A stretch of 64,000 bases of DNA, from NCBI GenBank assembly GCA_030737835.1, contig JAUJYN010000019.1, positions 2,564,433 through 2,628,432 on the forward strand, in the 5' to 3' direction. This DNA is from Acorus gramineus. Taxonomy: Eukaryota; Streptophyta; Magnoliopsida; Acorales; Acoraceae. Both the position numbers and the translations under genes were made by a program. The notes below the pieces were generated by a model, which was not told where the DNA came from, searched no databases, and worked only from the letters and a program-made list of their open reading frames with translations. Each line of letters begins with the position of its first letter. The stretch's first letter is position 1. Positions 22,280-31,658 of the stretch are shown here, piece after piece.

Positions 22280-23101
22280 GTGAGTGGGACAATCCAACCC
22301 AGTAGGGAGGCGTTCGATGCACGTAGGCGTGCATTGCCCTCCCCTGGGGCACCATAATTGTATATTAACATGTAATAAATGTAAAACTATGCATGCATGA
22401 TTAATATGATATATCCATGCCACCTTAGACTTTGTATGCTAGGGATATGCACCCTTATATCATGTATAGCGGCCTATGCATGTTTAGTCACCTTGTCCTT
22501 TAATTGGAAAGCCCCGAACTATGCATGTTCCCATCTAGTTTAATCTAATTAAATCAAAATGTGAGCATGCCTTAGAGATATTGTAACCTTGTTGTTATAA
22601 TATATGTTTCCCCGCATCTTAGTTATGCGCCCTGGAGGAATTCTTTATAATTCATGACATTAGTAGAGTTACAATCGGTGTCGACGGATCCAAGAGGATC
22701 GTATCCGTGTGAGTAGGCTGTCTTCTCCTTTTGGTTGGATCCGATGTAGGAACTCCCCGGCGTTAGCTGGCCTGACAGAGGGCTCCCGTCCGTAGGTACC
22801 TCCGATGCGTCGGACTGTACTGATAGTGGGAGTATACCAGGTGGAGGCTACGAGGGTGGGAGAGGCTACCGGGTGGACCAGGGGTGGAGAGCGGTCTAGT
22901 ATGCCCCAAGAGGCCCATGTCACCCCCCGAAAAGGGTGAGGGTGAGGGGGGAGGTGGGTTGGCGATGAAACGACCCATTAGAATGTGTGGTTGCTCCCGT
23001 TTTAGGGACTATAAATTATATAAGGTTAATATGAATTGTGATGCATGGGTTGTGCTATTCACTGAGCGTGTGGCTCACCCCTCGCATATATTTTTCTCCA
23101 G
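22280..23101 (+). other. Leader intron 2 of LTR A1
   Basis: An 822-bp interval from TTCG|GTGAGTGGG to TTTTTCTCCAG|TTATATC. The acceptor has a good polypyrimidine tract, and TTCACTGAG about 45 bp upstream is a possible branch point. It holds a G-quadruplex motif (22934-22958). It separates a 36-nt exon 2 from exon 3. Confidence 0.7.
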
Positions 23102-23491
23102 TTATATCTGAGTCGGATCTGAAGGAGGAGCTCCCTGAGGCACATCAGCAGTAGTGGAGCAGCGTCACATTCTGCGAGTGAGAGGCCATCAGCATCCCCT
23201 TCTTGATTGTATGTATTGTATTATGTGCTTGGGCACATACTTGTATTTGGATGTCATTGTATATATTGGCTCTCACAGGATAGTTGATTATGTATCGGGT
23301 CTGTAATATGTCCTTGAATTACAGACTCAGTCGTTTGAGCTTCTGCTATTTGTATATATATTATGTCAGCCACCTTATTGTCTGCGTTGTCATTTCGATG
23401 TTGTTTAGAGTATTTTATTGATCTCCTGTATAGACTGCTGATATTATATATACTTCCCACGTCTCGGGGACGGCAGCCCTTGGGCGTGACA

Positions 23492-24282
23492 TGACTTACT
23501 TTCTAGGTCCCTCTAGCGTTCTTCTTTTTACCACTTCTTTATTTCGGTGGAGAGTACAGCCCGCTGGGCGTGTACCCCTATTTTGAGTGGAGAGTACAAT
23601 TCGTTTGCTTGGATGTGTACTAGTATAGCCTTTTGTTCAGCATATACTCTGTATAAAGGTGCTCACACCTGCTAAAGTAGAGAGTTTAACCCGTTGTCTG
23701 GGTGTTGTTTTGATCTTTGGCCTCTCATTGCCTTTCTTTTGTTTTGTTTTGTTTTGAGGGGGGGGGGGGGGGTTTCTATTTTTCACCCCTGTTCTTTTCT
23801 GCTTCCCCTCTAGAAGTGTTTATACAGTGCAAGAGCCAATTTTGGGACATATGCCAGGTCCAAGGTAATTCCTCATTTTGCCTTTGGGTTGATATGAGTG
23901 GGGGCGAGAATAAGGGGAGATGCTTTAGGTTTACAAAATTGTCTCAGTCTACAGGGTAGGCAATTTCTCCTTTTATCAGATAAACCAGTTCCTAATTCAT
24001 ACTGGTGTAATGGAAGTGGCATGAGTGGTGAATATTTGAGTTCAAATAAAATACAAGTTATCTTTGAGAGTCTTACAATTCTATCATCAGGTTTAAACGC
24101 TGGAAATCACAGGAAGGAAGAATAACATTTCTCAAGTATCGAGAGTTCTATGCATGGAATTTCTTTAGATAAAGTGCATTCCACGAACCTGAGATTTTGA
24201 CTCCTTCGGCGTTCACCAAGCGGTAGGCATTCCCGGAATAGGCATGGGTGATCACATAGGGTCCCTCCCATGTAAACAAGTA
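23492..24282 (-). pseudogene. Tat-lineage gypsy integrase C-terminus and spacer (left copy)
   Basis: On the minus strand, 24282 down to about 24160 reads WEGPYVITHAYSGNAYRLVN and then ISGSWNALYLKKFHA and a stop. This is the C-terminal end of a Tat-lineage integrase (G-P-Y plus W-N-x-x-x-L-K-K-F-H/Y). Downstream (to 23492) is the 3' spacer, with ACTCTC-type words and a 15-base G run (23758-23772). The rest of pol is absent: the coding frame is cut at 24282 by a tandem repeat array. The same protein end occurs on the plus strand at 37090-37310. Confidence 0.78.
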
Positions 24283-24713
24283 TGTACATGAATGAGGAAT
24301 GAAAGCTGTTTAGCATTTTTTTTTTGTGGATTTTGGTTTTGGAAAGCAGGGAAACAAATATATACAGGATTTTGGGATGAAAACTGATTAGCATTTTTTG
24401 GATTTTTGTTTTTGAAATGCATGGAAACAAATATACACAGGATTCGGAAAGCATGAAAGCTGATAAACAAATCTTTTTCTTGTTTTGGTTTTTTGTTGGA
24501 AAGCATATAAACAAATATATACAGGAGGAGTTAGGGGATGAAAGCTGATAAACAAATCTTTTTTTTGTTTTGGTTTTTTTTCTGTGAAAAGCATGTAAAC
24601 AAATATATACAGGATGGAGGAATGAAAGCTGTTTAGCATATTTTGGTTTTTTGTTTTTGAAAAGTATGGAAACAAATATTTACAGGATTCGAAAAGCATG
24701 AAAGCTGATAAAC
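24283..24713. repeat. Tandem repeat array at the Tat/LTR A2 junction
   Basis: Five copies of a unit ending AAACAAATATATACAGGA, with copy-to-copy distances of about 71, 83, 90 and 72 bp and two alternating forms (GCTGTTTAGCA and GCTGATAAAC). It lies exactly between the truncated Tat integrase frame and the truncated outer end of the A2 LTR. Confidence 0.8.
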
Positions 24714-27177
24714 ATAATCAACTGTCCTGTGAGAGCCAATATATATAACGACATCCAAATATAATACAAACATGTGCCCAAGCACGGAATACAGTACATA
24801 CAATCAAAAGGGGATGCTGATGGCCTCTCACTCGCAGAACGTGACGCCGCTCCGCTACTGCTGATGTGCCTCAGGGAGCTCCTCCTTCGGATCCGACTCA
24901 GATATCACTGGAGAAAAATATATGCGAGGGGTGAGCCACACGCTCAGTGAATAGCACAACCCATGCATCACAATTCATATTAACCTTAAATGATTTATAG
25001 CCCCTAAGTGGGAGTAACTACACAATCCAGTGGGTCGTTACATCGCCGACCCACCACACCCTCACCCTCACCCTCGAAGGGGTGACATGGTCTTTTGGGA
25101 CTGACTAGGCTGTTAATCACCCTTGGTCCACCGATAGCCTCTCCTCCACTCCGTAGCTCGCCTGGTCTACTCCCACGATCAGCACAGTCCGACGCATTGG
25201 AGGTTCCTACAGATGGGAGCCCTCTGTCAGGACAGCCTGTCTAACGCTGGGGAGTCCCTACACGGATCCAACGAATGGAAGAGAAACAGCCTACCCACAC
25301 GGATACGATCCAATTGGATCCGCCGACACCAATTGCAACTCTACTAATGTCATGAATTCACAAGAATTCCTCTAGGGCGCATAACTAAGATGCGGGGAGA
25401 CACATATTATAACAACGAGGTTATAATATTCTCTAAGGCATGCTAATAACCATATGCTCGCATTTGATTTAAATAAGTTAAACTAAATGGGAAACATGCG
25501 TAGGTCGAGGCTTTCCTAGCATGAAAACATGGTATCAGGATGCGTAGGCCTCTATACATAATAATAGGGTGCATATCCCTAGCATACAAAGTCTAAGGGG
25601 GGCATCAATACAACATAATGATCATGCATAGCACAGTTTACATTTAATACTAGCTAATATGCAACTATGGTGCCCCAGGGGAGGGCAATGCATGCCTACG
25701 TGCATCGAACGCCTCCCTACTGGGTTGGATTGTCCCACTCACCAAAATCCGGGTCGTCGCGTGACCGTCCGTCAAGATCTGCAAGACATGGGTAATCAAA
25801 ATGGTGAGTAATTACACAAATACATAAGAAATACGCTAGAAATACCCAACACACGGACAAGCATGCATACGGGCCCACACGCACGCGAGTCCGAGTGCCC
25901 CGACACCCTTCCGCACCCACGGGCAGCCATGCGCACGGCCACCCCCACGCGCATGCACGGGTGCGCATGCAAGCACGCACGCCCGCGCCCCGGGCGCACT
26001 GCCGCGCCCCAGCCCGCACGCCCAGACTCGCTGCTGTGCGACTGCCGCGTGCGCGTGCACGCTTGCACGCGCCCGTGCGCACCGCCTGTCCAGCCCTGCA
26101 TCTACCCGCGCTTACTGCGCCCCCGCACAACACTCCGCGCGCACGCCTGCACGTCTGCGCGTACGCGCGCGTGCCCGCCAGTGCACCCGTCTGCGCGCGC
26201 CAGCTCCTGCCTGCGCGCGTAGACTCGCGCGCACCTGACTCGCGCGCACCCGCGCGGATGACCCGCACGCACGCCCGAGCCAAACCGACCCCCTTCCTCA
26301 GCCCTCCCACACCCCTAACACACATGCATACCATGCATACTCCATATGCACACCCTAACATGCATCTAAACAAGGAAATGGAGGAGAAGGACTCACCCAA
26401 AGGAGGAAGAACAAAGGGATGAAACTGGGTGCCCTTCGCGCACCGAATCACCACCACCAAAGCCACCACCACCAATCCTCTTCTCAGCCTAAGAATGGCT
26501 GAAAACAGAGGAGAAAGGGAGCTAAGAGAGGAGGTCAACATAGGGGAAATCCAAAAACAACACCATGGAAAGGTAGATCGGAACCCTACCTTTCTTTTCT
26601 TCTTCTAGGGCTTCCTATTTCAAGCTCTTCTACTAGCTCAAATGGGGGATTTAAAGAGAGGGGATGTGAGGGTTGTGAGTGAGAGAGATAGAGAGAGATG
26701 GGGAAGAAGGACTATTGGTGGACGCCTAAATGAACTCACCCACACACACACACTTAGCCACTCACACACTCACATTAGGGCACATAGGGTATTTTTGTGA
26801 GTTTTGACTATGGTCAACTCAACCACACAAACAAACAAAGAGATTTGACCAAGTCAATGGTCAAACTTGACTTGGTCAAAGTCATCTTTGACTTGGTCAA
26901 GTCTCCCAATGACTTTTCGCTTGGTCAAAACCCGGATACGATTTGGAACTGTGAAATTCTGAAACGTTACCGGAATTCGATGAAATTTTCGTGAGTGGCT
27001 TGAAATGGCACCAGGACACATAATGTGCAGTTAGATTTTTAATCAAAGTTCTCAAGCTCATGATGATAGCCAAAAGTCTGAAATTTTAGCGGTTCCGATC
27101 AAAAAAAGAAAAAAAGTTGAAAAACTGCCAGAATCCTCCAATGGTGACCAGAAGGCAAAAGTGACACATATATAACA
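24714..27177 (-). mobile_element. 3' LTR of element A2 (outer end truncated)
   Basis: 2464 bp matching the A2 5' LTR (31659-34291) but lacking its outer 200 bp or so: it starts at CATAATCAACTGTCC, which in the other LTR lies 200 bp inside. Element-sense features: W-boxes at 26825-26935; intron 1 from 26396 to 25779 (GTGAGT...TTGCAG, 618 bp); exon 2 25743-25778; intron 2 from 25742 to 24908 (835 bp); G4 motif 25050-25073. The spliced frame of exons 1-3 is open. Confidence 0.85.
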
Positions 27178-27196
27178 TTCTTCCCCGCTTAGGACA
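27178..27196 (-). promoter_or_regulatory. Polypurine tract of element A2
   Basis: On the minus strand AAGCGGGGAAGAA immediately precedes the 3' LTR start TGTTATATATG. It is the plus-strand DNA primer site used in LTR-element replication. Element B has the same site as AAGGGGGGAAGAA. Confidence 0.8.
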
Positions 27197-27225
27197 TTTT
27201 GTCCTCAAAATAAATACAAAAACAT

Positions 27226-28175
27226 CTAGGAAGGGAAAAGATGCGGATATGCGTCACGCATGGTGTCCTCGAGCTCCCAAGTGGCCTCGGCACCTGAACG
27301 GTGCTGCCAATGCACCTTAACCAGCTGGACGGTCTTGGTGTGGAGCCTCTTCTCGCGTCGGTCCAGGATCTCGATCGGCTGCTCCACGAATGACAAGTCT
27401 GGCTCGAAGACGAGCAGCTCGAACGGGATGACGTGAGCAGGATCGTGGACATAACGCCTCAGCTGCGAGACATGGAAGACGTCATGGGCCTGAGCCAGCT
27501 GTGGGGGCAGAGCTATGCGATAGGCCACCTCTCCAACTCGCTCGAGGATGAGGAACGGCCCAATGAAACGCGGACTCAGCTTGCCCCGCACACCGAAACG
27601 GAAGATGCCCTTCATCGGGGACACCTTCAGGAAGACATGGTCACCAACCTCGAAGGCGAGCTCACGGTGACGACGATAGGCGTAGCTCTTCTGACGGCTC
27701 TGAGCGACTCGGATACGCTCGCGAATCGTCTTGACCATCTCTGAGGTCTGGTGGATGATCTCTGGTCCCTCCAACTGGAGCTCTCCGACCTCGTCCCAAC
27801 ACAAGGGGGACCTACAGCTGCGGCCATAGAGCGCTTCATATGGAGCCATCCGGATACTCGAGTGGTAGCTGTTGTTGTAGGCAAACTCCACCAACGGAAG
27901 ATGCCTCTCCCAACTGCCGCCAAAGTCGAGAACGCAAGCTCGCAGCATGTCCTCCAGGGTCTGAATCGTCCTCTCCGACTGTCCGTCCGTCTGCGGATGA
28001 AACACTGTACTGAAGTGGAGGTTCGTACCAAGGGCGTGCTGGAGGCTATGCCAAAACCTCGAAGTAAATCGCGCGTCTCTATCAGAAAAGATGCTGACGG
28101 GAGTGCCATGGAGACGAACAATCTCAGAGACAAATAACTACGCCAGAGAATCGGTGAGTCGGATGGGGAGGACAT
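27226..28175 (-). pseudogene. A2 integrase C-terminal half with chromodomain (broken upstream)
   Basis: The open frame 28005-27226 (259 residues) starts in the integrase core at [20 protein letters not shown], which includes the catalytic Glu of the D,D-35-E set. It continues with [18 protein letters not shown], a GPF-type module ([20 protein letters not shown]), [13 protein letters not shown], then a C-terminal chromodomain ([33 protein letters not shown]). The chromodomain is typical of Tekay/Del chromoviruses and in active elements targets integration to marked chromatin. Upstream, the catalytic SDRD motif (near 28075) is intact, but a TAG stop near 28139 and frameshifts separate it from the rest of pol. 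Confidence 0.88.
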
Positions 28176-28202
28176 GAGCGGACTTAGTCAGTCGGTCGAC
28201 GA

Positions 28203-29004
28203 TTACCAGATGGCATCGCGACCCGAACGTGACCTCGGCAAACCCAAAACGAAGTCCATGGTGATCTGCTCCCACTTCCACTGAGGAATCTCAATGGACT
28301 GCAGCTTCCCCGCAAGACGCTGATGCTCCGACTTCACCTGCTGGCACACCAAGCGACGGGCAATGAAACGGGCAATATCCGTCTTCATCCCGCGCCACCA
28401 GTAGCCACGACGAAGGCCCCTGTACATCTTTGTGCCACCAGGATGCACTGTGTACCTCGAACGATGGGCCTCGTCCAAGATCTTCTGCTTCAACTCTGCG
28501 TCGTCAGGAATGCATACTCGACCTCTGAACCGCAGGATCCCGTCCTCGCGAATCTGGTAGTCCGGACGCTCGCCCCGGGCGACGCCTTCAGAGAGGACTA
28601 GAAAGTGAGGATCCTGCCCCTGAGCCGTGCGGATCTCGTCGAGAAGAACGGGCTGCACCACTAGCCTGGCCAAAAAAGCCACCCGCAGGTGTCTCTCGAA
28701 CGCTGATCCAGCAAGCGGCCTCCTCCAGAAGCCTCCAACGACGTACAGCCATGTGGGCGGCCATGCCCAAGGGCTGCCTGCTGAGAGCGTCCGCCACGAC
28801 ATTCGCCTTACCCGGATGGTAAGCGATGTCACAATCATAGTCCTTCAGGAACTCGACCCAACGTCTCTGACTCATGTTGAGCTCCGAATCTCTGTGGGGT
28901 TCGACGGTCGACGCCAATTCAACACGGCGAGCGTCTTGTCCGGGTCCACTGATATGCCCTCGCCAGAAATCACGTGGCCCAGGAAGGCCATACGCTCCAA
29001 CCAA
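28203..29004 (-). pseudogene. A2 RNase H remnant and integrase N-terminal part
   Basis: The frame joins the RT end ([21 protein letters not shown]) directly to [15 protein letters not shown] and ADALSRQ, which lie after RNase H. The RNase H catalytic part, with the TDAS and TDHKSL motifs seen in B, is missing. The second frame (28838-28203) has the integrase zinc-binding region ([20 protein letters not shown], then [10 protein letters not shown]) and the first catalytic Asp in ITMDFVLGLPRS. The junction carries AGCTCCG (28880-28886), the 7-bp word that brackets the missing 429 bp in B. Confidence 0.85.
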
Positions 29005-29747
29005 AACTCACACTTACTGAACTTGGCGAACAACTGATGTCGGGCCAAAGTTTCCAAGACAGTGCGGAGATGGTGAGCGTGCTCCTCAAGACTCCTCGAG
29101 TACACCAGAATATCATCGATGAAGACTACTACGAAGGAGTCGAGGAAGGGCCGAAACACCCGGTTCATCAGATCCATGAAGGCTGCCGGCGCATTCGTCA
29201 ACCCAAACGGCAGTACTCAGAACTCGTAGTGCCCGTAACGGGTACAAAAGGCCGTCTTCAAAATATCCGACTCTCGGATCTTCAGCTGATAGTAGCCCGA
29301 ATGGAGATCGATCTTAGAAAAGACATGCGCTCCCTGGAGCTGGTCAAACAGATCGTCAATTCGTGGCAAGGAGTACTTGTTCTTCACGGTCCGCTTGTTC
29401 AGCTGCCTGTAATCAATACAAAGCCGCAGCAAACCGTCCTTCTTCCGCACAAACAAAACAGGGGCTCCCCACGGAGAAACACTCGGACGTGCGAAGCCCT
29501 TCTCTAGCAACTCCTCCAACTGCTCCTTGAGCACCTTCAGCTCTGCTGGGGTCATCCGGTACGGAGCTCTCGAAATCGGCTCGGTCCCCGAAATCAGATT
29601 AATCTCAAACTCGATCGCGCGATCCGGCGGTAATCCCGGAAGATCATCGGGGAAAACCTTAGGATACTCTGCCACGATCAGATTCTGACTGATGTCTACC
29701 CGCAGCGGTGCGTCCTCCTCAGCAATATAGGCCAGAAAAGCCCTCAC
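28872..29747 (-). pseudogene. A2 reverse transcriptase (frameshifted)
   Basis: The frame 29747-29217 holds the protease-RT linker ([12 protein letters not shown]), [19 protein letters not shown], then the RT fingers and palm: [50 protein letters not shown] frameshift follows, and 29201-28872 continues with [20 protein letters not shown], which contains the catalytic FIDD, then the primer grip ([11 protein letters not shown]). All motifs are typical Ty3/gypsy. The shift near [10 protein letters not shown] disables it. Confidence 0.88.
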
Positions 29748-30180
29748 ATCCTCCCTGAAGGAGTCTCCACGCCTGGATAGATGACACGAACCCCAAAGGG
29801 GCTATGTCACGATCGCCCACAAACTGGAAAGATCTCCAACCCGGAAGGTGGAAAGACACTGACTTAGCAAAACAGTCGATGCTGGCGTGACTAGCTGAAA
29901 GCCAATCCATTCCTAGGATGGCATCGAAGTCCGTCATGGCGAGCTCTACCAACTCCACTGGAAACTCATGCTCCGCAATCACCACGGTACACCCTCGGTA
30001 AACAGAACGGAGGAGAATACGGTCTCCAACGGGCAATGATATCTCCAGCATAACATCAAGAGGGGCGGACGCCACGCCCATCCGTCTCGCAAAAGCGGGA
30101 GACACGAACGAGTGCGTGGCTCCGGAATCAAATAACACATATGCAGGGAGCTGGGAGATCAGAACAATACCTTGGACCAC
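29719..30180 (-). pseudogene. A2 aspartic protease
   Basis: Reads LPAYVLFDSGATHSFVSPAF, with the catalytic DSG motif of retropepsins, then [19 protein letters not shown], the second conserved part of the fold. In active elements it cuts the Gag-Pol polyprotein. The domain itself looks intact, but flanking frames are shifted. Confidence 0.85.
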
Positions 30181-30203
30181 GCTACCCGAAGCCTGCGCCT
30201 CCT

Positions 30204-31545
30204 CTACTGAAAGTGCTGCAACTCGGCCCTGAACAAACTACGGCTGAGGAGCAGGGGAACGCCTCGCAGGCTGCACTGGCTGCCTTCTCTGTTCAACTGC
30301 CACTCTGTGGTTGCTGCTGCTGACGTGGCTGCTGCTGCTGGCTGCTGCTGCTGCGGCTGCGGAGGCACACGGGGTCGGCAAACATCAGGGCAATTATATA
30401 AAATATGCCCGATCCGCTGACAATGGTAACAGCGCCGCCTCTCCGGCTGCCTGGACTGTACTGGTACTGCTGCAATGGGTGCTGAACCTCGCACTGGCAC
30501 CACATCGTCTGGAGTAGCGGCAGCCACCGACCGATCAAAGCGGGGCCGCTTCTTCTTGCGATGTACCTGGTCCTGGCTCCTGGGGGGGGCTCTGGTCTGC
30601 AGAAGGGGTTGGAACCCCCCCATGGAGACCCCGAGGTCTCGCTCGACTGTCTTCGCCCGAGACACCAAGTCTGAGTACCTCGTGAACGCCTGAGAAGTGA
30701 CATGCACCCGGATGGTGCTACTGAGACCCATCTCGAAACGACGGCATCGCGTCTCCTCATCCATCACCAAGGCTGGGGTGAACCTGGAAAGCCTCGTGAA
30801 GCGTGTGGAGTAGTCAGTGACTGACACGGAGCCCTGCGTCAGCTGCTCGAACTCCCGCATCACGATCTGGCGCATCGAAAATGGGAAGTACTCCTCCAGG
30901 AAATACCTCCGGAACCCCGCCAATAAAAGTCTCTCCACTCCCTCGGGGATGTCCACCGATCGGGTAGCCCACAGTCGGCGGCGCTACCCTTCAACATGAA
31001 GGTGGCCAGGGAGACACGCTGGCGGTCGGTGCAGTGCATGGTCGAGAAGATCGTGTCCACCTCCATCAACCAACGCTCAGGGGCAAGGGGATCCGCCGTC
31101 TGGCCATGGAACTCGGGAGGGTGGAGCTTTAGAAAGGCAGTGAGGCCACTCTGATGCACTCGTGCTGCAGCCTCTAGCTCCACCTCCCTCTCCAAGGGAT
31201 CCTGAACTCCTGCCACCGAAATCACCACTAGGACAGGGGGTACGTCGGGCACCACCGGTGGATCCGCCACTAAGGGGACCCGTGGAATTGCCTCGCGTGC
31301 CGCTCACAGCTCCTGGATCTCTCATGCCTGCTCAGCTAACACCTAGTCTGGGCCTCCAGTGCTCTAGTCTGAGTCTCCACCAGATCTGCTATCCTAGCGT
31401 AAGCACACTCCCATGCAGGAGGCTCCTGCGCCGGTCCTGGCCCCACAGCCGAGGACTCTCCAGTAGCATCCTCGCCTCTGGTAGGTCGGGGAACCTTCAC
31501 AGGCCGAGAGGGACCACGTCCACGCATTCCTCTGCGAGGAGGCAT
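30204..31545 (-). pseudogene. A2 gag (capsid and zinc knuckle, several frameshifts)
   Basis: The start ATG at 31545 gives MPPRRGMRGRGPSRP, the usual Tekay-type Gag start, after a leader of about 115 bp from the LTR. The capsid core is in shifted frames (31270-30860: FLKLHPPEFHGQTADP, ERWLMEVDTIFSTM; then 30956-30204: YFPFSMRQIVMREFEQLTQG). The zinc knuckle RCYHCQRIGHILYNC (CX2CX4HX4C) precedes a Gln/Ala-rich tail. At least three frameshifts show it is dead. Gag packages the RNA in active elements. Confidence 0.86.
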
Positions 31546-31640
31546 ATCAGCAACCTAAGAAACCAGACACTAGGATCAGAATACTTATATAGAAATCCTA
31601 GGACTCATCTCTAAGAAAACAATTGGCTCTGACAGGACCA

Positions 31641-31653
31641 GGCTCTAATACCA
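31641..31653 (-). promoter_or_regulatory. Primer-binding site of element A2
   Basis: On the minus strand TGGTATTAGAGCC, one mismatch from the iMet-tRNA primer site TGGTATCAGAGCC found in B and C1. It lies five bases inside the 5' LTR (31659). Confidence 0.8.
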
Positions 31654-31658
31654 ACTTT

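Larger units (their letters stand above)
20868..23491 (+). mobile_element. Solo LTR A1, family A, sense orientation
   Basis: A 2624-bp LTR from TGTTATATATGTGTCAC to GGGCGTGACA, inserted into Tat spacer. The flanking 5-mers TGTCT (20863-20867) and TGACT (23492-23496) differ at one base, a likely decayed TSD. Sense order: W-box cluster in U3, TG microsatellite, exon 1, intron 1 (21628-22243), exon 2 (22244-22279), intron 2 (22280-23101), exon 3. No PBS or internal region adjoins it. One extra base at the end of exon 1, relative to A2 and A3, breaks the otherwise shared spliced frame. Confidence 0.85.

Noticed and set aside
24107..24699. Minus-strand frames rich in Phe/Lys/Tyr with repeating YIC-AFQ motifs
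   Set aside because: Translation of the tandem repeat array, open in overlapping frames. Only the integrase end at 24160-24282 is real homology.
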